Part shown: positions 7,862 to 16,288 of the stretch, piece by piece
Numbering within the stretch: position 1 is the stretch's first letter
Layout of the letters: every line of letters starts with the position of its first letter
Origin: an uncultured Granulosicoccaceae bacterium
GTDB lineage: Bacteria; Pseudomonadota; Gammaproteobacteria; Granulosicoccales; Granulosicoccaceae
DNA length: 49,993 nt
Direction of reading: 5' to 3'
Assembly (NCBI GenBank): GCA_937951345.1
Contig: CALFCF010000050.1
Span: 1 to 49,993, forward strand
Position numbers and translations under genes: made by a program
Notes under the pieces: model-generated
Seen by the model: the letters and a program-made list of their open reading frames with translations, nothing else
Database searches by the model: none
What the model was told of the DNA's origin: nothing

Positions 7862-8667
7862 TTAATACCTGCTTGCATAAACGATTGCACGAACTGACGT
7901 TGAAACAGGATAAATAAAATAAGTAACGGACCAACCGATATAAGCGTTCCTGCTGATATAATCGACCAATCCACGCCCGATTCCGGCGCGCCAAATATCG
8001 ACATCCCGACAGTCAATGGTCGACTTTTCTCTGTATTCGTTACCACCAATGGCCATAGAAAATTATTCCAATGATAACTAATCGATACCAGAGAAAATGC
8101 TAGATAGGTAGGTTTTGCAAGTGGAACATAAACTTTCCAAATAATAGCTAGAACAGAGCAGCCTTCAATTTTTGCTGCGTTTTCTAAATCTTGAGGGACT
8201 GTTTTAAACGTTTGGCGAAGTAAAAATATCCCAAACGCACTGGCCACATAAGGCAAGGCAACGCCCCAATAGGTGTCGATTAAATTCAAACCAGCAAGTG
8301 TCTGGTAATTCTCAACAATGAGTATTTCAGGAACCACCATAAGCTGCATTAACACTAAGGCGAACATCAACCCTCGGCCGAAAAATTCCATTCGAGCCAG
8401 CGCATAGGCTGCCAGGGTGCACAGCACCAACTGGCCGGTAAGAATGATTAGGGTAATGGCGACTGTGTTAATCATGTAACGCAAAAAAGGAGCTTCATTC
8501 CACGCCTCTTTAAAATTATCCATTGTTAAAGGCGCGAACAACGAAAATTTAGTGGCGTACTCAGCTGGATGAATAGCAGCCCAAATAGCGTAGATAAGTG
8601 GGAACAACCATACAAACCCGAGCAACCACGCCATTGAAACAAGCACTATTCGTGTTAATCGATTCAT
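7858..8667 (-). CDS. CUT1 ABC transporter permease, UgpE/MalG-like
   Basis: A 269-residue inner-membrane protein with about six hydrophobic segments and the cytoplasmic EAA loop (ENAAKIEGCSVLAIIWKVYVP region, ending near LAKPTYLAF) that docks on the ATPase. The N-terminal segment plus the FLRYMINTVAITL and ALARMEFFGRG blocks are typical of the UgpE/MalG branch of carbohydrate uptake transporters. ATG at 8667 overlaps the stop of the partner permease by four bases, and its own stop overlaps the EEP gene. It forms the transmembrane heterodimer with the adjacent permease. Confidence 0.92.
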   Translation of the reverse strand: MNRLTRIVLVSMAWLLGFVWLFPLIYAIWAAIHPAEYATKFSLFAPLTMDNFKEAWNEAPFLRYMINTVAITLIILTGQLVLCTLAAYALARMEFFGRGLMFALVLMQLMVVPEILIVENYQTLAGLNLIDTYWGVALPYVASAFGIFLLRQTFKTVPQDLENAAKIEGCSVLAIIWKVYVPLAKPTYLAFSLVSISYHWNNFLWPLVVTNTEKSRPLTVGMSIFGAPESGVDWSIISAGTLISVGPLLILFILFQRQFVQSFMQAGIK

Positions 8668-9530
8668 CGGTAGTGCACGCGTTTTTCAATTACACCAAAT
8701 TGCAACAGCGCCAAAACGACTAACACAAGCAGCAGCAGCACAGTCAATGCCGAGGCATACGCTGTATCAAAAAAGCTAAACGCATTTTCAAAGATATAAT
8801 AAAGAAGGAGATTACTCGCGTTATTCGGACCACCTTTAGTCAGGATAAACAAGTGATCTACGAGTTTGAAAGCATTCAGCAATGCGTTTACCAATACAAA
8901 CAAAGTTGTAGGCATAAGCAATGGGAAAGTAACGCGCCTGAACACAGTCCACTTTCCTGCATTCTCTATGGCCGCAGCATCGTATAGGTTTTGATCTATC
9001 GTCTGTAAAGCAGCCAGATAGAAAATCATGAAAAATCCAGCTTCCTTCCAGATAGTCATGGCCATCAAGCTATAAAGAGCGACCGAAGGATCCCCTAACC
9101 AGTTAACACCGCCATGGCCAAAAACGCCCAAAAGCTTATTCAACAACCCTATTTCCGGACTGTAAAAGAAAAGCCAGATATTAGCGACCGAAATCATCGG
9201 CAGTACTGTGGGCGTGAAGTATGCTGTGCGCAACAGGCCTTTGCCAGCCATTTTACCGTTAACCCAAAGCGCCATCGCAATAGCCAACACAATAGACACA
9301 GGAACTGTAATAGCAGCGTACAAAAAGCTGTTATACAGAACCTGCATGAGCACTTCGTCTTCGAGTAGATAACGATAGTTATCAAGTGTCGCCTTTGATT
9401 CCCACTTTGTCCCAAAGCCATAAAAACTACGCGCTATAGTTTTGACAACAGGATAGTGCGTAAAGGTAACCAGGAGACACATTGCGGGTAACAACAGCAA
9501 CCAAGCCTGGATTTGTTTTGTCGATTGCAT
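8664..9530 (-). CDS. CUT1 ABC transporter permease, UgpA/MalF-like
   Basis: The 288-residue permease has six hydrophobic segments and the EAA loop DAAAIENAGKWTVFRRVTFP. The LLPAMCLLVTFTHYPVVKTIARSF start and TKGGPNNAS motif are typical of UgpA-type CUT1 permeases. It starts at ATG 9530, after a 66-bp gap from the solute-binding protein gene that holds a long perfect hairpin. The stop overlaps the next permease. Subfamily resemblance suggests glycerol-3-phosphate or a glycerol-containing or sugar-like solute, but permeases do not fix the substrate. Confidence 0.92.
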   Translation of the reverse strand: MQSTKQIQAWLLLLPAMCLLVTFTHYPVVKTIARSFYGFGTKWESKATLDNYRYLLEDEVLMQVLYNSFLYAAITVPVSIVLAIAMALWVNGKMAGKGLLRTAYFTPTVLPMISVANIWLFFYSPEIGLLNKLLGVFGHGGVNWLGDPSVALYSLMAMTIWKEAGFFMIFYLAALQTIDQNLYDAAAIENAGKWTVFRRVTFPLLMPTTLFVLVNALLNAFKLVDHLFILTKGGPNNASNLLLYYIFENAFSFFDTAYASALTVLLLLVLVVLALLQFGVIEKRVHYR

Positions 9531-9548
9531 CTTCGGTTTGCATCTCTA

Positions 9549-9585
9549 CCTGGCAGGAATAGCGATATACGCTATTCCTGCCAGG
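9549..9585 (-). promoter_or_regulatory. Intercistronic 16-bp perfect stem-loop after the binding-protein gene
   Basis: CCTGGCAGGAATAGCG (9549-9564) pairs perfectly with 9570-9585 around a 5-base ATATA loop. It sits between the binding-protein stop (9597) and the permease start (9530). No T run follows in the transcribed direction, so it is not a classical terminator. Such structures commonly protect the 3' end of binding-protein mRNA and reduce downstream readthrough, giving more binding protein than permease. Confidence 0.75.
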
Positions 9586-9596
9586 ACAGCTACACT

Positions 9597-10880
9597 TTAC
9601 TTATAACGGGACAAAATACGTTCAGCTTGTTTTTGCGCACTATTCAGCGCTTCTTCTGCTGTGTTCTGTCCTGTCAGTACCGACTGTATCGCGTCATCCA
9701 GTAATTTTCTGACTCGACCTGCCTGATACGTGGACAGCTCAGCAGTGGCATGTTGCAATTGATCGCGCGCAACAGCCGCCGGTGGGAACGTTTTTACGTA
9801 TTCAGTAAGTTCGGTAGTTTCATAGGCTGCAGGGCTTACTCCCATGTAACCGGTTGCAATACTCCAACGCGCCGCCTGTTCAGGACTGGTCATGAACTTG
9901 ACGAGTTTGAGTGAAGCGGCTCGTTCAGCTTCATCGGCATCCTTAAATAGGTAGAAATTACCGCCACCGGTAGGAGAACCAAGTTCGCTGCCGGCTGGCA
10001 ACATGGCAACACCAAAATCAAAATCAGCGTTCTTCTTGACCGTAGTAAGGTTACCGGTCGAGTGCCACATAATCGCAGTTTTTTGTTCCAGGAAGTTTTG
10101 ACGGAGCGTACCCCATTCAATAGTGCCTTCTGGCATCACTGCGTATTTGGACCCTAGATCTTTCCAAAAATCCAATGCTTGAATAACCTTTGGATGATTA
10201 AAGTAAGTTTCGTTACCCTCACCATTCATCAGGTTTTGACCTTGTTGTTTCGTTAAAGCACCAAACATCCAATAGGCATAACCCGTAGACGGGATCATTG
10301 CGCCCCACTGTGCGACATTGCCATCAGCATTCTTTTTAGTGAGAGCGGTGCCAACTTCGGCAAGTTCTTCCCAGGATGTGGGCGGTTTTTCAGGATCTAA
10401 TCCGGCTGCACGAAACATATCCTTGTTGTAGTACATAACAATTGTCGAACGCTGAAACGGGACGCCATAGGTTTTACCTTCAACCACGCCGTTCTCCATC
10501 AAAGCGGGATAAAAACCAGCAAGCCAATCCTTCTCCTCTTGAGTAGAAACAACGTCGTCGAACGGAACAATGGCATCTAAATCCATCAGCTCGTGCACAT
10601 CGATCGAAAACATCACTGACAATTGAGCCGGCTCACCACTTTGAAGTGCAGCCAACGCTTTGACACGAGCGTCGTTGTAGTTTCCCGCATAAATAGCATT
10701 CACACTAATATCAGGATTTTCACTTTCAAAATCCGCGACTATTCCGTCAACAATTTTAGTTAACGCTCCACCCACTGCTACCGGATAGAACATAGTTAAT
10801 TCCGTTTTGGCAAACACAGGTACACTAAGTGCACACAATGCACCTGCCAAGGCTATTTGTTTTACTGATTTCATCCACAT
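9597..10880 (-). CDS. Extracellular solute-binding protein, UgpB-like (family 1)
   Basis: A 427-residue periplasmic protein with a cleavable signal peptide (about residues 1-24, MKSVKQIALAGALCALSVPVFA then KTEL). Features of the UgpB-type family 1 fold follow: TMFYPVAVGGALTKIVDGIVADF, a Y-NKD-F block (VMYYNKDMFRAAGLDP), PPTSWEELAE, and a GGGNFYLFKDA strand. Length is close to UgpB. The start is ATG at 10880 with GGAGG eight bases upstream; a second ATG two codons later is also possible. It delivers the solute to the adjacent permeases. Glycerol-3-phosphate or a glycerophospho-compound is plausible from resemblance and the phosphatase-like partners, but not proven. Confidence 0.92.
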   Translation of the reverse strand: MWMKSVKQIALAGALCALSVPVFAKTELTMFYPVAVGGALTKIVDGIVADFESENPDISVNAIYAGNYNDARVKALAALQSGEPAQLSVMFSIDVHELMDLDAIVPFDDVVSTQEEKDWLAGFYPALMENGVVEGKTYGVPFQRSTIVMYYNKDMFRAAGLDPEKPPTSWEELAEVGTALTKKNADGNVAQWGAMIPSTGYAYWMFGALTKQQGQNLMNGEGNETYFNHPKVIQALDFWKDLGSKYAVMPEGTIEWGTLRQNFLEQKTAIMWHSTGNLTTVKKNADFDFGVAMLPAGSELGSPTGGGNFYLFKDADEAERAASLKLVKFMTSPEQAARWSIATGYMGVSPAAYETTELTEYVKTFPPAAVARDQLQHATAELSTYQAGRVRKLLDDAIQSVLTGQNTAEEALNSAQKQAERILSRYK

Positions 10881-10930
10881 AAACTTCCCCTCCAGGATAG
10901 ATTGAATTACTACTGACTAAATTTGCGTAC

Positions 10931-11932
10931 CTAAGGATTATCCTCCAATCGCTGGCCGCCTTCCGTTTTGAACCTGTGTACTGCACCAGGCTCCCATCGA
11001 ACGTTCACTGACTCACCACTAGGGATATTGCACTTCCCCGCCATACTTACCTTGATCATGGTTCCCATATACTCACCTGTCACAATGGTTTCCGAACCCT
11101 GGTAATCGCACTCTTGAATCACCATACTGATTTCACTTCCAGTATCAACATCGACTATTTGCACATGTTCAGGCCTGACACCCAGAAGAAATTCCTTCTG
11201 AGGTATCAGGTTCATCGGTGGATGACCTATAAACGATGCAACAAATGTCGTTAACGGTTTATCGTAAAATTCCTCAGGCGCTGCAGTTTGCTCGATGCGC
11301 CCTTGATTAAGCAGGATGATTTTGTCGGCCATGCTCATAGCTTCAATCTGATCATGGGTGACATAGATGACAGTTAAACCCAATTGCTTTTGCAACGAAC
11401 GAATTTCAGTTCGCATATCAGCACGAAGCTTCGTATCAAGATTCGATAACGGCTCGTCCATTAAACAAAGTGGAGCGTTAGATACGATACTGCGTGCAAG
11501 CGCGACACGTTGAGATTGACCACCAGACAGTTGCCCGGGCTTCTTATTGATGTGCGGGCCAAGCCCCACCATCTCTACCGCAGAATTGAGACGCTTTAGC
11601 CTTTCCGGTTTAGGTACTTTACGCGCTTTAAGCCCAAATAAAATATTCTCTCTCACGCTTAGATGTGGAAAGAGCGCATACGACTGGAATACCATGGAAA
11701 GATTGCGCTTGCCTGGCGCTTTACCCAGCACATCCTGACCTTCTATCTCAATAGTGCCACTATCAGGGTTCTCTAACCCAGCAATCATTTTTAGTGTCGT
11801 GGATTTCCCACAACCACTCGGACCGAGCAAAGCAACAAATTCACCCTTTCCTACTTCAAAACTGATTTCCTGGACCGCGGCAACGTCATCATAGAACCGG
11901 CACAAATTTTCGACTTTTAGAAAATTGGCCAT
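10931..11932 (-). CDS. CUT1 ABC transporter ATPase, UgpC/MalK-like
   Basis: The 333-residue ATPase has Walker A GPSGCGKST (residues 37-45), a Q-loop in MVFQSYALFPHLSV, signature LSGGQSQRVALARS, Walker B LCLMDEPLSNLD and the H-loop in VIYVTHDQIEAMSMAD. A C-terminal OB-type domain with the TOBE element LLGVRPEHV follows, as in UgpC/MalK. The start is ATG at 11932, sharing one base with the TGA of the DeoR gene (TGATG), so the two are translationally coupled. It energises the importer encoded downstream. The C-terminal domain is somewhat shorter than MalK. Confidence 0.93.
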   Translation of the reverse strand: MANFLKVENLCRFYDDVAAVQEISFEVGKGEFVALLGPSGCGKSTTLKMIAGLENPDSGTIEIEGQDVLGKAPGKRNLSMVFQSYALFPHLSVRENILFGLKARKVPKPERLKRLNSAVEMVGLGPHINKKPGQLSGGQSQRVALARSIVSNAPLCLMDEPLSNLDTKLRADMRTEIRSLQKQLGLTVIYVTHDQIEAMSMADKIILLNQGRIEQTAAPEEFYDKPLTTFVASFIGHPPMNLIPQKEFLLGVRPEHVQIVDVDTGSEISMVIQECDYQGSETIVTGEYMGTMIKVSMAGKCNIPSGESVNVRWEPGAVHRFKTEGGQRLEDNP

Positions 11933-12702
11933 CAATCGGACTCCACCAGTTCGGTAAGCACTGGTAATTCCGCTTCTTCGCACAGCGTTTTCAGTTGTGC
12001 TGGTATTGAATCCGTCAGCAACAAATCAAAATCTTTCAGGTGGCCACTTTTTACCGGCGCACTACGCAAATATTTGTGATGATCAGCGACCAATATACGT
12101 TTTTCACTGCTTTCAAGAATGGCCTTAAATAAATACGATTCTTCACTTGAGAAATTGAGTAAATTCCCGGATTCAGAAATTCCGGCAACACCACATATTC
12201 CATAGTTAACCTGAAACTTTCGAAATTGGGACGTTGCCTCTTCCCCAACGACATCTTCATCCGTGTGTCGAATACGACCACCCACCATATACGTTTCAAT
12301 ATTGGCATTACCGCACAAGGCTAAAGCAGCATTTAAATTATTGGTGATCACTTTTAGCCCGGTGTGATAGACAAGGTGTTCTGCTATTTGACTAGGCGTG
12401 GTGCCAATACCCAAGAACAAACTGGAACCGTTTGGAATTTGAGCCGCCGCAAGCTTGGCAATGTGCTTCTTTTCTTCTAGATTTATCACCTGGCGATTCG
12501 TGAAAGACAGGTTACGACTTTGCGTCGGCAGAGTTATTCCGCCATGCACGCGACGAACAACGCCGAGATCACTCAACTCATTCAGGTCTTTACGAATAGT
12601 CTGAACCGAAACATCAAAGCTTTCGGTTAACTCGCTACTCGATAGCGTGCCACCACGACTGGTCAGAAATGCAATAATTTGAGTTTGGCGTTCAGATAGC
12701 AT
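11932..12702 (-). CDS. DeoR/GlpR-family transcriptional repressor
   Basis: About 256 residues. An N-terminal winged helix-turn-helix (MLSERQTQIIAFLTSRGGTLSSSELTESFDVSVQTIRKDLNEL, ending in the family hallmark VRRVHGGI) is followed by the DeoRC sugar-phosphate isomerase-like sensor with FLGIGTTPSQIAEHL and MVGGRIRHTDEDVVG. Family members respond to phosphorylated sugars or glycerol-3-phosphate. ATG at 12702 is used; GTG at 12705 directly precedes it. It is the first gene of the importer operon and is coupled to the ATPase. Three evenly spaced TTTCG repeats directly upstream are likely its own operator, implying autoregulation and control of the whole operon. Confidence 0.9.
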   Translation of the reverse strand: MLSERQTQIIAFLTSRGGTLSSSELTESFDVSVQTIRKDLNELSDLGVVRRVHGGITLPTQSRNLSFTNRQVINLEEKKHIAKLAAAQIPNGSSLFLGIGTTPSQIAEHLVYHTGLKVITNNLNAALALCGNANIETYMVGGRIRHTDEDVVGEEATSQFRKFQVNYGICGVAGISESGNLLNFSSEESYLFKAILESSEKRILVADHHKYLRSAPVKSGHLKDFDLLLTDSIPAQLKTLCEEAELPVLTELVESD

Positions 12703-12732
12703 CACGACTTATGTTTTAGTGAACTCAACATG

Positions 12733-12789
12733 TTTCGTATGAAATCAATATTTATTTCGTTCGATGGTATATTGTATTTCGTATGAAAT
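12733..12789. promoter_or_regulatory. Three 22-bp-phased TTTCG repeats, probable DeoR operator
   Basis: TTTCGTATGAAAT occurs at 12733-12745 and again at 12777-12789, with a partial copy TTTCGTTCGAT at 12755. The three TTTCG starts are exactly 22 bp apart, about two helical turns, so they lie on one face of the DNA. Each full copy is an imperfect palindrome. DeoR-family repressors often bind tandem sites of this general kind. The array lies just upstream of the repressor start and could also affect the divergent phosphate transporter gene. Confidence 0.65.
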
Positions 12790-12934
12790 ACAGCACATTT
12801 ACAAAGTACGCAAAATTTGATTATTTATTCCTTATAAATCAACTGTTTAAGCTGACTTACATTCTTCAAGACATCGTGCTCTACAGAGGGGTGATATTTA
12901 CATTAAATAGCGACGTACAGCGGGGACATATCGC

Positions 12935-14608
12935 TTGGAAATACTACTGTTATTGATCAATGTGGCAGGGGCCGTAGCCCTGCTGCTCTGGTCTGCGCGT
13001 ATGGTAAGAACCGGCTTCGAACGCGCCAAGGGTGATGAACTAAGAGCAGCTGTGAAGCGCTCTGCGAGCGGCCGAATAAAAGCAGCGTTTATGGGTACCG
13101 GTGTGGCCTTGCTGCTACAAAGCTCCACCGCGGTCGCCGTGCTGGCATCAGGCTTTGCTGCTACCGACATCATCAGCGTCACACAGGGTATTGCCTTACT
13201 GCTTGGCGCCGACGTCGGTTCCGCCATCGTGGCTCAAATACTCTCGTTCAATGTTCAGGGTTTCATACCTGTTTTCCTGATTATTGGCGGTCTGCTGTTC
13301 TTTAAAGGTCGTACAGGCTATGTGCGCCAGGTAGGTCGCATTATTCTTGGGATCGCCATGATCCTAATCTCTCTTCAGCAACTGGGGAACGCCACCACGC
13401 CTTTGAAAGACAGCGTTTTTCTCGTCGACATGATGCAGTACTTAAGCACTGACATTATCACCTCATTACTTATCGGCGTAATTACCACATGGCTTTTACA
13501 TTCCAGTGTGGCAGCAGTGCTACTTATCGCTACATTAGCTGCTCAATCCATCGTTCCTTTCACCGCTGCAATTGGATTCGTACTTGGCGCTAACATTGGA
13601 AGTGGATTGATTGCTTACACCCTGACCAGAGAACAGCCAACTAAAGGTAGACGAATCCCACTGGCTAACCTGATTTTTCGATTAGCAGTAGCCTTGGCTG
13701 TCATGTTCTACCTGATGTTTAACAGCATTACCCAGCCTGCACTCGATTCAGATGCCGCCAAATGGGTTCTCTACTTCCACGTCGGTTTCAATATGCTTTT
13801 ATTGATCGTTTGTCTGCCACTGGCCGGTGTCATGGAAAGACTGACGCAATGGATGATTCCAAACGAAGAACTGATCAGTCCCAATAATGACAACTTTCAA
13901 GAGCCAAACACAGCGCTAGACAGATCAATCATACATTCGCCCCAGCTAGCTCTTGCCTCCGCCAGCCGCGAATGCTTACGCATGGCCGATGTTATCAACG
14001 TCATGTTGACACCGGTTATGCAATTGTATGAAAAAACAGACAAAAATGCGGTACGAAACATATTGGATTTAGAGCAGCAAATCAACCAAATGCACTCAGA
14101 CATTAAGTTGTATGTGGCTGATATAGCGGAAGAGGAACTTTCAAACTCAGATAAAAACCGGAAAATTGCGTTGATTAATTTTGCCGTGAATCTTGAATCC
14201 GCAGGGGACGTCATAACCAAAAACCTAGTACCGCTAGCAGAGTCTAAAAACCGCGAATGCCTGACATTCTCAGCGCAAGGATGGGAAGAACTGGTAGAGC
14301 TTCACAAACAATTAATTACTAATATGCATCTGTCGTTTAATACACTGGTATCAAACAATCAAACATTTGCAAGAAGGCTTATTGAAGAAAAGGATAGAAT
14401 TCGGCACCTTGAACAACAAAGTAACGAGCAGCACTATCAACGCTTGCAATCAGGCACACCGGCGAGCATTGAAACCAGCAACATACACCTCGAAACTATA
14501 CGAGCACTTCGCCAGATAAATTCACTTTTTGCTGCTGTTGCATATCCTATTCTAAATGCTAGTGGTGACTTACTGGATAGTCGGCTGACCCAATCTGGCG
14601 ACACCTAA
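12935..14608 (+). CDS. Na+/phosphate cotransporter family protein (NptA/PNaS) with PhoU-like tail
   Basis: A 557-residue membrane protein with two inverted halves. The first carries LLLQSSTAVAVLASGF (near residue 62), the conserved QSS motif of sodium/phosphate cotransporters; the second carries the related WLLHSSVAAVLL. Glycine-rich helices GADVGSAI and GANIGSGL complete the family signature. From about residue 340 the protein is soluble and helical, like the PhoU-type C-terminal domain of bacterial Na/Pi family members. The best start is TTG at 12935 with GGGGA about ten bases upstream. It is divergent from the DeoR-ABC operon. Phosphate uptake or efflux across the inner membrane is the likely role. 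Confidence 0.85.
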   Translation: MEILLLLINVAGAVALLLWSARMVRTGFERAKGDELRAAVKRSASGRIKAAFMGTGVALLLQSSTAVAVLASGFAATDIISVTQGIALLLGADVGSAIVAQILSFNVQGFIPVFLIIGGLLFFKGRTGYVRQVGRIILGIAMILISLQQLGNATTPLKDSVFLVDMMQYLSTDIITSLLIGVITTWLLHSSVAAVLLIATLAAQSIVPFTAAIGFVLGANIGSGLIAYTLTREQPTKGRRIPLANLIFRLAVALAVMFYLMFNSITQPALDSDAAKWVLYFHVGFNMLLLIVCLPLAGVMERLTQWMIPNEELISPNNDNFQEPNTALDRSIIHSPQLALASASRECLRMADVINVMLTPVMQLYEKTDKNAVRNILDLEQQINQMHSDIKLYVADIAEEELSNSDKNRKIALINFAVNLESAGDVITKNLVPLAESKNRECLTFSAQGWEELVELHKQLITNMHLSFNTLVSNNQTFARRLIEEKDRIRHLEQQSNEQHYQRLQSGTPASIETSNIHLETIRALRQINSLFAAVAYPILNASGDLLDSRLTQSGDT

Positions 14609-14628
14609 GACCTTTAGATATCACACGT

Positions 14629-15021
14629 TTACGGAAGAGAAACACAAAGACATCCATCAATAGATTGAGAGACCCACGCGTCAATGAGTTGTGAGTGAAG
14701 GAGGATTGGTCGCGTTGCCACACGCAATTCACCAGAAGGGTTGCTGGACGGATCCGACAATTCGGATAGCGCATCTTCTTCTGTCTCCGACAGGGGGGTG
14801 CGTTGAAGCAAGTAATTACTCCCGTTCTTTAGTAAATACTTAGTCAATGCAAGTTTTCGCGCGATTCGATAAAACAACGCCACACCCAGGTGTTTCTCTA
14901 GTTGCGACACGTGATAGCTGATCACCGAAGGCGACAAACCAAGCTCTTGCGCCGCTCCTCTGAAGGAACCGTGGTCAATAGTTTTAGCGAAAATGGCTAC
15001 CTGGTGCAGCTGATCAAGCAT
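14629..15021 (-). pseudogene. Truncated LysR-family regulator
   Basis: The 130 codons start like a normal LysR protein (MLDQLHQVAIFAKTIDHGSFRGAAQELGLSPSVISYHVSQLE-HLGVALF, ending in a winged HTH). They then run through the linker helix into GELRVATRPILLHSQLIDAWV, where the effector domain should begin, and stop soon after. Family members are about 300 residues, so roughly 170 residues of the effector domain are missing. The linker also looks irregular. This is most likely a decayed gene, although a DNA-binding stub could still repress. It is divergent from the exported three-gene set at 15137, the usual position for a LysR controlling a neighbouring operon. Confidence 0.75.
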
Positions 15022-15136
15022 TATTAATATTTTTAGAATAGTTACTTCTATTTATACCATCTAATCAAACACTATATTTTTGTCCATTATAGAGGCTCAC
15101 AATTGCGATAAACAGAGATAATTCAAGGATCAAAAC

Positions 15137-15610
15137 ATGGAACGTCTCAATTTATCTGTAACACTTTTTCTGATTTTATTTTCAGGACAGGTTCTCGCGG
15201 ACAACAGAGCCATAGTCCAGACTTTTTACGATTTTCTAAGCAAGCCGGTCTCGACAGATGCAGCTGATGTTTTCAAAGAATCTACCTCTGAAAACTGGGA
15301 CAGCATCGGGGACTATTCAGGCGGTAAAAAAAATTACGAGCAATTTATCGGGCAGATTTCTGGCTTTTTCGCAAAGCTGATACCGAACCTGAATTGGGGC
15401 GCGCAGGGAATGATTCAGTATGCAAATAAAGTGGTGGTGCGTGGTCGTGCCACGGGTACACCCAATGGCCCGCTGTTTGGTGTAGATGGCGAGGGAAAGA
15501 GTTTCGATATTCTCACCATCGATATTCACACTATTGAAAAAGGCAAAATTATTAGCTCCTATCCTGTCGAAGATTGGGCGGGCGCATTGCAACAACTCAG
15601 CAGCAAATGA
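15137..15610 (+). CDS. Exported SnoaL-like (NTF2-fold) protein
   Basis: A 157-residue protein with a signal peptide of about 21 residues (hydrophobic LSVTLFLILFSGQV then LADN). The mature part follows the ester-cyclase/SnoaL pattern: AIVQTFYDFLSKP helix, a tryptophan-containing DSIGDY loop, YEQFIGQISGFF, and C-terminal beta strands around VVVRGRATGTPNGPLFGV and DILTIDIHTIEKGKI. NTF2-fold proteins of this sort may be enzymes or binding proteins; no catalytic residue can be assigned safely. ATG at 15137 has AAGGA eight bases upstream. It begins a three-gene run of exported proteins. Confidence 0.78.
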   Translation: MERLNLSVTLFLILFSGQVLADNRAIVQTFYDFLSKPVSTDAADVFKESTSENWDSIGDYSGGKKNYEQFIGQISGFFAKLIPNLNWGAQGMIQYANKVVVRGRATGTPNGPLFGVDGEGKSFDILTIDIHTIEKGKIISSYPVEDWAGALQQLSSK

Positions 15611-16221
15611 GACAAACTTCGATGAAACTCAATGTTGCCATTGGATTAGCATGCGTAATCTCTTGCTGGGGAGCATCAGCGAGTGCCAATAGTGCAGTTG
15701 CCTGCATTTCATTGGAAGCACAAGTAGCGGATCAATCATTAGCGATTGTCCCGCTGCCAGAACGCTCAGGACCCAGGGTTCAAACCAGCGGAAGAGTGCC
15801 TCATGTGCAACTGAACATAGAACTAAAGCCAGCGCTTTTAATTGAACTACATCGCCTTGCTTATCTGTTACCCGGGGTTGAAGAACGCCCGACTATTGTT
15901 TCCCTTCCCGGAGCTAAGGGTATGTGGCTGAATGATAATGTTCCGGTTGTGCATTCCAAAGCGATTGTATCCGGTCGCGAATTTTCACATATACACGAAG
16001 ATGGAAGTTTACATGCACCTCTACCTTTTGAACGCGCGCTGGAAGTCGAACGAAAAGGTTGGGGAGAGCGACATCCCTGGGCTGACAGATTCGATGGTTG
16101 GGAAGGACTTGTCATGCTCTATTCTCCAACAGAAACTGATCATCTCAAAATCCTTATTCAACTTGTGACTGAATCCTACAACTACGTTACCGGCCAATCG
16201 ATGTCGACACCTGGTTGTTAA
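15607..16221 (+). CDS. Exported DUF5519 (luciferase-domain-like) protein
   Basis: About 204 residues. The N terminus looks like a signal peptide (MKLNVAIGLACVISCWGASASA). The C-terminal half has the DUF5519 pattern: an LLPGVEERPTIVSLPGAKG strand, FSHIHEDGSLHAPLPFE with two histidines, then GWGERHPWADRFDGWEGLVMLYSP. The Pfam name refers to weak similarity to a luciferase fragment and does not imply light emission; the function is unknown. ATG at 15607 overlaps the preceding stop (ATGA); ATG at 15622 is a close alternative. It lies between two SnoaL-like exported proteins, which suggests a shared extracytoplasmic substrate. Confidence 0.75.
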   Translation: MRQTSMKLNVAIGLACVISCWGASASANSAVACISLEAQVADQSLAIVPLPERSGPRVQTSGRVPHVQLNIELKPALLIELHRLAYLLPGVEERPTIVSLPGAKGMWLNDNVPVVHSKAIVSGREFSHIHEDGSLHAPLPFERALEVERKGWGERHPWADRFDGWEGLVMLYSPTETDHLKILIQLVTESYNYVTGQSMSTPGC

Positions 16222-16288
16222 ACAGACACCTTTTAGCGAGCAACAATCACGGCAGTTCTACTGTCATAACTATAACTCGAGAACTAAG

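Noticed and set aside
16261-16267. CTGTCAT resembling half of a Pho box upstream of the second SnoaL-like gene.
   Set aside because: Only a single half-site is present, with no second copy at the required spacing.
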